From NCBI GenBank assembly GCA_016211085.1, contig JACQSY010000081.1:1-61349 (forward strand): a stretch of 61,349 nucleotides of DNA. The letters run 5' to 3'. Below are positions 16,123 to 24,506 of the stretch, piece after piece (the stretch's first letter is position 1; the number at the start of each line of letters is the position of its first letter). Both the position numbers and the translations under genes were made by a program. This DNA comes from Acidobacteriota bacterium (GTDB lineage Bacteria > Acidobacteriota > UBA6911 > RPQK01 > JACQSY01). The notes under the pieces were generated by a model. The model had not been told where the DNA came from and ran no database searches. It saw nothing but the letters and a program-made list of their open reading frames with translations.

Positions 16123-16989
16123 TCAACGCACCAAAACCTTAAGGCTTCGGTGCAGTACATGTGCCTCTACCGGCGTTGTGCCGACAAGATCTCCGTCAAG
16201 CATTTTCGGAAGGGGGTTCTGGGACTCGATTCGGACCGAACGAGCGCGGACCACGGAGAATGCAGGATGCCGCAAGTGACGGCCGGTATAAACCTTCGGG
16301 AAATTTCGCATCAGGCTCCATTTTCCAATAGGGCCTACCAGGACGACGTCAAACATTCCATCGTCGATTTCGGCATCAGGAGCCATGAGCTGCCCCCCTC
16401 CGCAATACCGGGCATTTTGGATCAAGACGGAGGTACAGGTTACATCCATCACCTGTTCGTCCAGGGACAAGCGAATGGGAATTTCTTGCATTCGGAACAG
16501 AGCCTTATAAACCGCCCCAAAAAAGGCCGGAGAGCCTTTTAACCACTTCATTTGATTGGCTTCTTCGGCCACAGTGGCGGGGAAACCAAGACCCAGAACC
16601 AGAACAAAATGGCGATCCCGCTCCCAACCGACGTCAATCAAGCGAACCTTCCCGGAGAGGATAATATCCAACGACTGGGCTACATCGTTGAAAGGAATTC
16701 CCAGTGTCCGAGCTAGGTCGTTACCCGTACCCACGGAAATAATACCCAGGACCGACTGCGATGGAATCATTCCGTGAATCACTTCACCGATGGTGCCGTC
16801 TCCTCCCATCACTACCAGCAGGGAGGTACCTCCCTGGACCAATTCTCTGGCCAGCCGGGTAGCGTGTCCCGGAGCCTCGGTCAGGCGCAGGTCATAGCTG
16901 ACCCCCCTTTGCCGCAGCAAGTATCGCAACTGGTCCAGATTGCTGCTGCTTTTCCCATGGCCCGCCGCGGGATTGGCAATGATCTTCAT
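16123..16989 (-). CDS. Diacylglycerol/sphingosine kinase-family lipid kinase
   Basis: 288 residues starting at MKIIANPAAGHGKS (ATG at 16989). The start is chosen because the family begins with this phosphate-binding strand; an upstream extension would be unrelated sequence. The DAGK catalytic motif VVMGGDGTIGEVIHG and the GTGNDLARTLGIP loop are complete. The C-terminal beta domain is recognisable (PDAEIDDGMFDVVLVG). It phosphorylates a lipid hydroxyl such as diacylglycerol, at the membrane from the cytosol. It lies 70 bases upstream of the acyl reductase gene on the same strand, so a shared lipid pathway is plausible. Confidence 0.88.
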   Translation of the reverse strand: MKIIANPAAGHGKSSSNLDQLRYLLRQRGVSYDLRLTEAPGHATRLARELVQGGTSLLVVMGGDGTIGEVIHGMIPSQSVLGIISVGTGNDLARTLGIPFNDVAQSLDIILSGKVRLIDVGWERDRHFVLVLGLGFPATVAEEANQMKWLKGSPAFFGAVYKALFRMQEIPIRLSLDEQVMDVTCTSVLIQNARYCGGGQLMAPDAEIDDGMFDVVLVGPIGKWSLMRNFPKVYTGRHLRHPAFSVVRARSVRIESQNPLPKMLDGDLVGTTPVEAHVLHRSLKVLVR

Positions 16990-17144
16990 ACAATCGATGC
17001 AGTATATGAAGCAGGGGTCTGTTCGACTAGGGGAAAATGAATTACAGTAAGGGGCCTGTCCGGCTCTAATTCGTGGTAGCACTAGGCGTGAGGCCGCAGG
17101 CAAGCGCGCGGCCGCGAATGGAACGTCGGGTAGAAGGCAAACAA

Positions 17145-17849
17145 ATGAAGATTGGGATTTTGGGTGGAACAGGAATTGAGGGAACCGGTGTGGCTTTGCG
17201 TTACGCCCAGGCTGGTTTTTCAGTCGCCATCGGATCACGTTCGGCAGAAAAGGCCCAGGTGCAGCAAAACCAGTTGACCAGGACGTTTGGTAAGGCTCTT
17301 TTTTCCAGCGGAGAAAATAAAGAAGTCGCCTCTTCTTGCGACTTGGTTTTTCTGGCGACTCCTTTTGAATTCGCTGCTGATGTCTTGAAATCGTGCCGCT
17401 CTTATCTGAGATCGGGTACTGTGGTTGTAGATCTTACAGTGCCTTTGGTGTTCAAAGGCGGCACTGTTGAGGTGATTGACCTTGCTGAAGGCTCAGCCAG
17501 CGAGCATCTGGTCCAGTTCATACCGCAGGGAGTTTCGCTGGTAGGCGCTTTAAAGACGGTTCCCGCACACTTGCTGGCCGACATTCACGAACCTCTCGAT
17601 TGCGACGACTACATTTGCGGCGACTCTGAAGAGGCCAAGAAACGTGTGATTGAGGCAGAAAAACGAATCGAATCGCTGCGGCCCTTGGACGCAGGTCCTT
17701 TGAAACAGGCACGAACTCTGGAGCGCATGTGCGCGATGGTCGTCTGGTTCAACCGCAAGTATAAAAGTAAGACCTCACGATTTCGCGTCATTGGGCTGGA
17801 AAAGCTGGGGTCTGCCAAACCTGCCGTTTCGAGCGGCTTCACACACTGA
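17145..17849 (+). CDS. npdG: NADPH:F420 oxidoreductase (F420H2:NADP oxidoreductase)
   Basis: 234 residues from the ATG at 17145, with AAGG upstream and the Rossmann motif immediately after (MKIGILGGTGIEGTGVALR). It transfers hydride between NADPH and the deazaflavin F420. The pattern IGSRSAEKAQ after the second strand fits NADP preference, and the C-terminal region GPLKQARTLERM is typical of the family. It is the first gene of a plus-strand run followed 21 bases later by cofD, so it is probably co-transcribed with F420 synthesis. Confidence 0.88.
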   Translation: MKIGILGGTGIEGTGVALRYAQAGFSVAIGSRSAEKAQVQQNQLTRTFGKALFSSGENKEVASSCDLVFLATPFEFAADVLKSCRSYLRSGTVVVDLTVPLVFKGGTVEVIDLAEGSASEHLVQFIPQGVSLVGALKTVPAHLLADIHEPLDCDDYICGDSEEAKKRVIEAEKRIESLRPLDAGPLKQARTLERMCAMVVWFNRKYKSKTSRFRVIGLEKLGSAKPAVSSGFTH

Positions 17850-17870
17850 TCCAGTTTCCATAAACGTCTC

Positions 17871-18797
17871 ATGATGATCACGGCCCTGGCCGGGGGTGTT
17901 GGTGGCGCGAAGTTTCTCCTCGGGCTTTCTCGTGTGCTGCCGCCTTCGGATATCACGGTAATCGGCAATACGGGTGATGATATTGAATTGTATGGCCTCC
18001 ACATCTGTCCGGACCTGGATACGATTGCTTACACCCTTGGAGGTCGCGCCAATCCAGACACGGGCTGGGGCCTGGCCGGAGAAAGCTGGATCTGTCTTCA
18101 AACACTTCGCGACTACGGAAGCAATCCCTGGTTCCAACTGGGTGACCGAGATTTGGCAGCGCACCTGTGGCGCACTCAATTGCTTAAGGAAGGACGTACA
18201 CTCACTGAAATTACTTCTCTCATCTGTAATGCTCTTGGAGTGAAGATCCGCCTGCTTCCAATGACTGACAGCTACGTTCCCACCCGCGTGGTAACCAAGA
18301 CGGGCGAACGGCTCCACATTCAGGAATATCTGGTCCTTAAACAAAGTCAGCCGATAGTGCGCGAAATCGAATACAGCAATATTGCAGAAGCCCGTGCAGC
18401 GGATGCGGTTCTGCAGGCTATTAGCCGTGCCGATATGATTGTAATCTGCCCGAGCAATCCTTTTATTAGCATTGGTCCTATTCTGGCAGTACCAGGCATT
18501 CAGCGCGCAATTGCACAGTCGTTAGCACGAGTCGTGGCTATTTCCCCCATTATCGCGGGGCAGGCGTTAAAGGGGCCCGCGGCCAAGATGTTACAAGAGT
18601 TAGGGTTCGGTGTATCGGCCGCAGCCGTGGCACGATATTACCAGGACTTGGCGGATGTCTTTGTCCTGGATTGGAAGGATAAGGACCTTTGTTCTGAAAT
18701 AGAAACCCTGGGAATGCGCCCCGTTCTTGCCCATACAATAATGAATACAATAGAAGATAAGATCGCCGTGGCACGAAAGGTACTTGAAATCGCGTGA
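17871..18797 (+). CDS. cofD: 2-phospho-L-lactate (or enolpyruvyl) transferase CofD
   Basis: 308 residues, the usual CofD/FbiA length. The opening MMITALAGGVGGAKFLLGL and the GNTGDDIELYGLHICPDLDT motif are diagnostic, followed by GGRANPDTGWGLAGE. It joins the nucleotide-activated three-carbon acid made by CofC to the deazaflavin Fo, giving F420-0 or dehydro-F420-0. The stop overlaps the GTG start of cofC by four bases. A second possible start lies one codon downstream. Confidence 0.95.
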   Translation: MMITALAGGVGGAKFLLGLSRVLPPSDITVIGNTGDDIELYGLHICPDLDTIAYTLGGRANPDTGWGLAGESWICLQTLRDYGSNPWFQLGDRDLAAHLWRTQLLKEGRTLTEITSLICNALGVKIRLLPMTDSYVPTRVVTKTGERLHIQEYLVLKQSQPIVREIEYSNIAEARAADAVLQAISRADMIVICPSNPFISIGPILAVPGIQRAIAQSLARVVAISPIIAGQALKGPAAKMLQELGFGVSAAAVARYYQDLADVFVLDWKDKDLCSEIETLGMRPVLAHTIMNTIEDKIAVARKVLEIA

Positions 18798-19477
18798 AAA
18801 TAGTCCTCCTTCCCATCAAGAATCCTGTTCGGGCCAAGCAGCGTATGGCCGCATGGCTTTCTCCCCAACAGCGGGAAAGGCTTTGGTGGGCCATGATCCA
18901 GGACGTGACGCGGGCTTTGTCCAAATCCCGAAGTGCGGATTGGGTGGTGGTTGTCAGCCAGAGCAGAAGAGTCCTTCAACATGCGCGGAGGCAGGGCTGG
19001 GTCACTCTTTGTGAGTATGAACAAATCTCGCATAGTCATTCTGTCGACTGCGCAGCATCAATCCTGCGCCAAAAAGGCGTCACCACGTTGTTACAAATTC
19101 CGTGCGACATCCCACTTCTTGAAGCTGCTGACGTGGACAATCTGTTGAAAACTGAACTGGTGGAGCCGGCCGTTGTCCTGGTGCCGTCGCAAGACCGCCA
19201 GGGCACCAATGCGTTACTGCGAACTCCGCCCGATCTGTTTTCCTCACAGTTCGGAGAAAACAGTTTTGTTTTACACCAGGAGATTGCCCGGGAGGCAGGA
19301 GCTGCCGTCAGTATCGTTGAGAATCCGCGCATCGCTCTGGACCTGGACGAACCGTCCGACCTCCTGGAGTTTTACAAAATAGGTAGTCATACTTCCACGT
19401 ATCAGGTGATTAATGAAATGGGTTTGCACGAAGGGCTGTGCACAAAAAGCTGTTCGACCGGGCCGGAGCTTAAATGA
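18794..19477 (+). CDS. cofC: 2-phospho-L-lactate/phosphoenolpyruvate guanylyltransferase CofC/FbiD
   Basis: 227 residues from a GTG that overlaps the cofD stop (GTGA). The nucleotidyltransferase signature KIVLLPIKNPVRAKQRM at the N-terminus, the IPCDIPLLEAADVDNLL metal-binding segment and the VPSQDRQGTNALL motif fit the CofC/FbiD family. It activates phospholactate or phosphoenolpyruvate with GTP for CofD. Bacterial homologues generally prefer phosphoenolpyruvate, which would make a dehydro-F420 reductase necessary. It overlaps cofE by four bases. Confidence 0.92.
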   Translation: MKIVLLPIKNPVRAKQRMAAWLSPQQRERLWWAMIQDVTRALSKSRSADWVVVVSQSRRVLQHARRQGWVTLCEYEQISHSHSVDCAASILRQKGVTTLLQIPCDIPLLEAADVDNLLKTELVEPAVVLVPSQDRQGTNALLRTPPDLFSSQFGENSFVLHQEIAREAGAAVSIVENPRIALDLDEPSDLLEFYKIGSHTSTYQVINEMGLHEGLCTKSCSTGPELK

Positions 19478-20232
19478 GGGTCCCCGACATACGGGTGATT
19501 GCAATACCCGGAATTCCTGAAATCAAGGAAAATGACGATCTTGGCGATTTGATTTTTGGATCCGCAACCGGCGCGGGCTTGCACGTTCAGGCCAAAGACA
19601 TTTTTGTGGTTGCGCAAAAGATTGTTTCCAAAGCGGAAGGCAGATTGATTCGCCTGAGCGATTGTACCCCTTCTCCGACTGCCGCCGATTGGGCGCAAGT
19701 CTATGGGAAAGATCCCAGAAGAGTGGAAATCGTCCTGGGACAGGCCCGGCGAATGGTTCGGATGGAAAAAGGACTTCTCATCGCTCAAACCCATCATGGG
19801 TTTATCTGTGCCAATGCCGGTGTTGACTCCTCGAATGTTCCGCCCGGGATTGTCTCCTTACTCCCCGAGGATCCGGATCGCTCTGCAGAACGAATCAGAA
19901 CCGGTTTGGAGATTCGATCAGGCGTTCCTGTGGCCGTCATTATTTCCGATACTTTTGGACGACCGTGGAGAGAAGGCATTACCAACATTGCTATTGGCGT
20001 GTCCGGGCTCCATCCTCTGCTGGACTACCGTGGTCAGAGGGACAGTTACGGGCAGATGCTTGAAGCCACTGTCATCGCGATAGCTGATGAACTGGCGGGT
20101 GCCGGTGAGCTCGTGATGGGCAAAACCAGCCGGTTGCCAGTAGCTTTGATCCGCGGGTTTGATTTTCAACCCGGCTCCGGAAGCAGCAAGGATCTGATAA
20201 GACCGGAGGAACGGGATCTTTTCAAGAATTAA
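19474..20232 (+). CDS. cofE: Coenzyme F420-0:L-glutamate ligase CofE
   Basis: 252 residues, the single-domain archaeal-type length, without the C-terminal FMN reductase domain that mycobacterial FbiB carries. Diagnostic stretches are VAQKIVSKAEGRLI near residue 50, HHGFICANAGVDSSNV near residue 108, and VIISDTFGRPWREGITNIAIG near residue 153. It adds glutamates to F420-0 with GTP. The ATGA overlap with cofC and the 10-base gap to the next gene show a compact operon. The missing reductase domain makes the adjoining nitroreductase interesting. Confidence 0.95.
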   Translation: MRVPDIRVIAIPGIPEIKENDDLGDLIFGSATGAGLHVQAKDIFVVAQKIVSKAEGRLIRLSDCTPSPTAADWAQVYGKDPRRVEIVLGQARRMVRMEKGLLIAQTHHGFICANAGVDSSNVPPGIVSLLPEDPDRSAERIRTGLEIRSGVPVAVIISDTFGRPWREGITNIAIGVSGLHPLLDYRGQRDSYGQMLEATVIAIADELAGAGELVMGKTSRLPVALIRGFDFQPGSGSSKDLIRPEERDLFKN

Positions 20233-20242
20233 ACGGTTTTCC

Positions 20243-21769
20243 ATGAACCGGGAAACAAGTGCGGCTTGGCATTATCACAATCTGACTAAACATTCCTATG
20301 AGAGTGTCCGCAAGGACCGGCATTACCTCGATTGGGAAACCCAACCTTTACCGTTTAAAGTCTACCCAGACCTGCCGCCCATTCCCTTGCCTCGAGAATG
20401 GGAAGAGCTTCGATCGAGCGCTCTAGCAGCGTTAAATCCCTCGCCTGTCGGTGACGATAAAGCGCCCACCTTGACGGATCTTTCCGCTCTTCTTTATTTT
20501 TCGGCGGGAATACTGAAGAGCAGGAGGTATCCAGGTGGAGAAATGTTTTTCCGAGCGGCCTCCTGTACCGGGGCTCTTTACGAGATTGAGATTTACCTGG
20601 TCTGTAGAGACCTGGAAGGATTAAGAGCCGGTGTTTATCATTTCAACCCCGGGGATTTCAGTCTTCGCCTGATGCGTCCCGGCGATTACCGAGGACTGAT
20701 TGCATCTGCCGCCGGAGACGAGCCCTCCTTGCTTTACGCCCCTGTCGTTCTTATCTTCTCCGGTACTTTTTGGCGCAACGCCTGGAAATACCGGAACCGC
20801 ACTTACCGTCACTTTGGATGGGACAACGGCACTATTCTCGCAAACACGCTTGCCGTGTCTGTTGGATACGGTCTGTCGACGAAAGTGGTGCTTGGTTTTG
20901 AGGATGAAACGCTGAACGAGCTGCTGAACCTTGATGTGAAACGCGAAGTTGTGTTGAGTTTGGTATCCCTTGGGAGAGATCGCGACACGGTGTTGGGGCG
21001 AAAGCAGACTTTGGAGCCGCTTAAGCTGGGTGTCGTCGCACAAAAAGGAGAGATCGATTACCCCGAGATGAGGCAAATGCATTCTGCGACGTTTCTGACG
21101 AGCGCTCAGGAAGTGGCGGAATGGAGAAGTCATCACTACTCTCCTAAGCACCCGGCTCCGCAGGGCGAGTCCTTCAGGCTTGCACCGGCGCCTGTCGAAA
21201 AATATCCCGATTCTGTTGAAAGAGTAATCAGCCGCCGGGGCTCGAGCCGGAGCTTCCAACGCAAGTCCATCACTTTCGAGCAATTCTCCACGATACTCCA
21301 TTACGCTTCCCTAAATCTGTGGGCTGATTTTCTGAGTTCGAGCGGCACGCTAAACGACTGGTACCTCATTGTGCATGACGTGGACGGGGTCCAGCCGGGT
21401 TCTTACTTTTTTCACCGCGACCGGAGGGCCATTGAACTTTTGAGGACTGGTAACTTCCGCAACCTCGCTGGCCGCCTGGGCCTGGAGCAAGCGTTGCCTG
21501 CAGATGCCGCCTTCGATGTGTTCTTTTTATCGGATCTCCATGCCGTCCTGGAAGCGCTGGGTAATCGCGGCTACCGAGCAGCTCAGCTCGAGGCGGGGAT
21601 CCTGGGCGGCAAAATCTATCTGGCGTCGTATGCGGTACATCTGGGAGCCACGGGTCTTACTTTTTATGATGATGAAGTGGCGGACTTTTTCTCTCCACAT
21701 GCTCGCGGCAAGAGCGCCATTTTCTTGATGGCTTGCGGTCCCGGCCGCAAGCGGCCGTCGGCTTTCTGA
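20243..21769 (+). CDS. Tandem SagB-type nitroreductase, last gene of F420 operon
   Basis: 508 residues with two copies of the nitroreductase/SagB fold, about 60-250 and 295-505. The first copy has LSALLYFSAGI then RRYPGGEMFFRAASCTGALY, and the second RGSSRSFQRKSITFEQFSTIL and QLEAGILGGKIYLASYAVHL. SagB-like enzymes are FMN oxidoreductases, best known from azoline oxidation in peptide maturation, but no peptide or cyclodehydratase gene is nearby. Ten bases separate it from cofE. I infer that it may replace the FbiB C-terminal domain by reducing dehydro-F420-0; a role with reduced F420 is the alternative. Confidence 0.8.
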   Translation: MNRETSAAWHYHNLTKHSYESVRKDRHYLDWETQPLPFKVYPDLPPIPLPREWEELRSSALAALNPSPVGDDKAPTLTDLSALLYFSAGILKSRRYPGGEMFFRAASCTGALYEIEIYLVCRDLEGLRAGVYHFNPGDFSLRLMRPGDYRGLIASAAGDEPSLLYAPVVLIFSGTFWRNAWKYRNRTYRHFGWDNGTILANTLAVSVGYGLSTKVVLGFEDETLNELLNLDVKREVVLSLVSLGRDRDTVLGRKQTLEPLKLGVVAQKGEIDYPEMRQMHSATFLTSAQEVAEWRSHHYSPKHPAPQGESFRLAPAPVEKYPDSVERVISRRGSSRSFQRKSITFEQFSTILHYASLNLWADFLSSSGTLNDWYLIVHDVDGVQPGSYFFHRDRRAIELLRTGNFRNLAGRLGLEQALPADAAFDVFFLSDLHAVLEALGNRGYRAAQLEAGILGGKIYLASYAVHLGATGLTFYDDEVADFFSPHARGKSAIFLMACGPGRKRPSAF

Positions 21770-21778
21770 CACGCTGCG

Positions 21779-22594
21779 CTAGTAGCAGAATAACCGGGCC
21801 GCAGGGCAGATTTGAATGACCTTGTTCCTGCGTTGGACGCTGCGACCTAGCAGCCGATACTCACAAGGCACACAGCGACGCCAGAGACCCCGCACTCTCT
21901 TCAAATGGATTTTTTTCAACACGCCGCTTTGTTCGCCGCCAATCAAGGCACCAATCCATTCCCTAGCAGCCTGCCGTCTTTGTGAACGCTTTAAGTGTAC
22001 GCAATCCAGTCCGTACCAATGGGGATTGGTTGCCAGAAGCTGGGACCCCGTACGTTCAGCAAGTTGGATCAGCCCGGCCTCCAGGCGCTCCGCACCTTCA
22101 CAAACTCCCTGTTGGGCGACCGGATGGAACGGGTAAATGACGCGGCGGACCAGTTGATATTTCCATGCCGGCAGCATGCGGACCCGATCCGCGGTAAGTT
22201 GAGTCAAAGCCACCTTGGCCCCCACGTCCCGCAGGGGTTTAACAACAGCTTCCACCCATGCAAGTACCGTCTCCACCGGCACGCCGTACACGAGATCATT
22301 TCCTATGTCGGTCAGTAAAGCAAAACAGTCAACAGAGCCCGCTTCTCTCGCTTCCCTAGCGACTGTTTCTGTCAAGGAACTCCGGCAGATTCCGGGAAAG
22401 GACATTCCCGGAAAACCGGCATGCATTCCGTAAGATCTCCCCGGACCATGCGCCACATGGAAGTGCACATGCTTTCCTTCAAGCCAGCCAAGTGCATGTT
22501 CCAGGAAGGTCCACAACGACCAGGTCACATTGCTGGCGCCGGCAATTACAAAAATGACCGGCGGCGTTTGAAGCGAAGTTCCTTCCACGCACAA
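21779..22594 (-). CDS. SGNH/GDSL-like hydrolase family protein
   Basis: 271 residues. Segments compatible with SGNH blocks: VIFVIAGASNVTWSL near residue 15 (block I, where a serine nucleophile is expected), LTDIGNDLVYGVPVE near residue 92 (block III, GND), and GLDCVHLKRSQRR near residue 200 (block V, D-x-x-H). There is no signal peptide. The fit in block I is imperfect (GASN), so catalysis is not certain. Convergent with the SagB-like gene, ten bases apart. Likely an esterase or lipase-like hydrolase, substrate unknown. Confidence 0.6.
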   Translation of the reverse strand: MCVEGTSLQTPPVIFVIAGASNVTWSLWTFLEHALGWLEGKHVHFHVAHGPGRSYGMHAGFPGMSFPGICRSSLTETVAREAREAGSVDCFALLTDIGNDLVYGVPVETVLAWVEAVVKPLRDVGAKVALTQLTADRVRMLPAWKYQLVRRVIYPFHPVAQQGVCEGAERLEAGLIQLAERTGSQLLATNPHWYGLDCVHLKRSQRRQAAREWIGALIGGEQSGVLKKIHLKRVRGLWRRCVPCEYRLLGRSVQRRNKVIQICPAARLFCY

Positions 22595-22702
22595 TCCCCT
22601 TTCATCTTGCGAGGGAAAGCCCCCCTGTCAGAAGCGCATGGTGGCACCTGGTATTGACAGTCCGGTATCGTAGTAAGAGGTCTAAAAAAGGAGAGAGAAG
22701 CC

Positions 22703-23101
22703 ATGACCAATGAAGAGCTGAAAAAATACCTTGATTTGTTTAAGAAACGTGCGTTTGCAAGTATGGCTACGCTCATGGAAGACGGACAACCTCAGGTGAC
22801 ACCGGTCTGGTGTGACTACGATGGTGCGCACGTGCTGGTCAATTCCGCAAAAGGAAGAAAGAAGTATCTCAACATTCGCAGGGACCCGCGTGTCTCCCTT
22901 GCCATTATGGACCCAGACAATCCTTACCGTTACGTGGAAATCCGGGGCCGTGTCGTCGACATTGTCGAAAAGGGCGCCAAGGAGCACATCGACAAGATGG
23001 CTCAGAAATACCTGGGTGTGGAAAAGTACCCATACGCCCAACCGGGCGAAGAACGCATCATCTACAAAATTCAGCCTGAGCACATTTCCTCAATGGCGTA
23101 G
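22703..23101 (+). CDS. PPOX-class F420-dependent oxidoreductase
   Basis: 132 residues with AAAAGGAGAG upstream of the ATG. It is a split-barrel flavin/deazaflavin reductase of the Rv1155-like class: FASMATLMEDGQPQVTPVW, VLVNSAKGRKKYLNIRRDPR and MDPDNPYRYVEIRGRV are typical. This class usually binds F420 rather than FMN. Its position between the cofDCE and cofHG genes supports F420 use. Substrate unknown. It is divergent from the SGNH gene with 108 bases between. Confidence 0.88.
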   Translation: MTNEELKKYLDLFKKRAFASMATLMEDGQPQVTPVWCDYDGAHVLVNSAKGRKKYLNIRRDPRVSLAIMDPDNPYRYVEIRGRVVDIVEKGAKEHIDKMAQKYLGVEKYPYAQPGEERIIYKIQPEHISSMA

Positions 23102-23219
23102 GTTAAACCCCAGGGTACGCTCCCCGAAATTCAACGTACTCCGGAGGGGGAATACGGGAGGAAGACTGGCTAGCTCAGGATTCTGTAGCACAGCCGTATT
23201 GGTTTCACGCGCAAGGAGA

Positions 23220-24494
23220 TTATCTTCCGGCAGGAACGAACTTTTTTGCGTAGCGGAAACCTTCCGTCCTGGTTAGCTGGTTATACGATCCGAAGCGGCT
23301 GGTCTCCTCATCCGAAATTCGGTCCAAAGGCTCCAGGATGGTCGAGTCCTCTTCATCAAATCGGTGGAGTATTCGGTAAAGTGTGGAGCGCTCCGCCGGA
23401 ATGCGCCGGGAGTCTCGAATGAAACGTCGGAGGTCGCGCGGACGCACCAGTTGGCCGTGCGTAGCCCCTGCGGCTGTGGAAATGCTTTCATTAATCAACG
23501 TCCCGCCAAAATCATTGGCGCCCGCCGCGAGACAGGCTTGCGCCAACTTAAGCCCCTCCTTGACCCATGAGACCTGGATATTCGGGATGTCGCGGTTGAG
23601 TACCAGTCGCGCAACGGCATGAACCTTCAGCACCTCTATGCCGGTGGGTCCGGGACGTACCCCTTTAATCAAGCCATCCGTGTACAGGGGAGCCTCTGTG
23701 TGGACGAAGCTCAGGGGGACAAATTCCGTAAAACCACGGTGCCGACGCTGCAGATCCCTAAGGAGCACGAGATGGGCGGCCACGTGCTGTGGAGTTTCTA
23801 CGTGCCCGTACATGATAGTGCAAGTAGTCGGGATTCCCAGTGCATGGGCCGTGGTCACGATGTCGATCCATTGCTGCGTTGTGATACGGCCGGGGGAAAT
23901 TCGATTGCGCACCTCGTCATCGAGAATTTCAGCCGAGGTTCCCGGCAAGCTTCCTACCCCCGCGTTCTTCAGCTCCCCTAAATACTCTGCATAACTCAGC
24001 CCGGAGCGATGACACCCGTAGAGCACTTCCTCGGCCGAAAAGGCGTGTATGTGAATTTCCGGCACAGCTTCTTTGAGGGTACGGCAGAGCGAAATGTAAA
24101 AATCACCCGGCATATCTGGCGGGAGACCTGCCTGAACGCAAATTTCCGTGGCTCCAAAATCAAGCGCCTCACGCGCTCTCCTTACAATTTCTTCGGTCGG
24201 AAGAAAGTAGCCTTCCTGGCTGCGGTAAGTTCTGCTGAATGCACAAAAACTGCAGCGCTTGACGCAGACGTTGGTAAAATTTACGTTGCGGTTGACCACA
24301 TAGCTGACCACATCTCCAGAGGTTTCCTTCCGCAGATGATCTGCCGTCATGAGCAAAATGTAAAAATCCAGCCCGTCGGCATTGAGAAGTTCCGCAGCCT
24401 GATGCACACCTATATCTTTTCCTTCCAAAGCCTGCTCGAGCGAACGGGCCACGGGCATCGTGGCAGCTGAGAGCAGACGATCGACGACAGTCAT
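23220..24494 (-). CDS. cofH: Fo synthase subunit 2 (CofH), radical SAM
   Basis: 424 residues. The radical-SAM cluster motif is CVKRCSFCAF (Cys-x3-Cys-x2-Cys) after VNRNVNFTNV. GATEICVQAGLPPD, AFSAEEVLYG and the long C-terminal half fit CofH. With CofG it builds the deazaflavin Fo from tyrosine and a ribityl-uracil precursor. It lies 12 bases downstream of cofG on the same strand, so the pair is co-transcribed. Many bacteria fuse the two as FbiC; here they stay separate. Menaquinone futalosine enzymes (MqnC/MqnE) are related, but pairing with CofG favours CofH. Confidence 0.93.
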   Translation of the reverse strand: MTVVDRLLSAATMPVARSLEQALEGKDIGVHQAAELLNADGLDFYILLMTADHLRKETSGDVVSYVVNRNVNFTNVCVKRCSFCAFSRTYRSQEGYFLPTEEIVRRAREALDFGATEICVQAGLPPDMPGDFYISLCRTLKEAVPEIHIHAFSAEEVLYGCHRSGLSYAEYLGELKNAGVGSLPGTSAEILDDEVRNRISPGRITTQQWIDIVTTAHALGIPTTCTIMYGHVETPQHVAAHLVLLRDLQRRHRGFTEFVPLSFVHTEAPLYTDGLIKGVRPGPTGIEVLKVHAVARLVLNRDIPNIQVSWVKEGLKLAQACLAAGANDFGGTLINESISTAAGATHGQLVRPRDLRRFIRDSRRIPAERSTLYRILHRFDEEDSTILEPLDRISDEETSRFGSYNQLTRTEGFRYAKKFVPAGR

Positions 24495-24506
24495 TTTGAT
24501 TCCTCT

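Noticed and set aside
20243..21769. SagB-like gene as part of a peptide (TOMM) maturation cluster
   Set aside because: No cyclodehydratase, leader-binding protein, precursor peptide or peptide exporter is next to it; the F420 operon context is direct.
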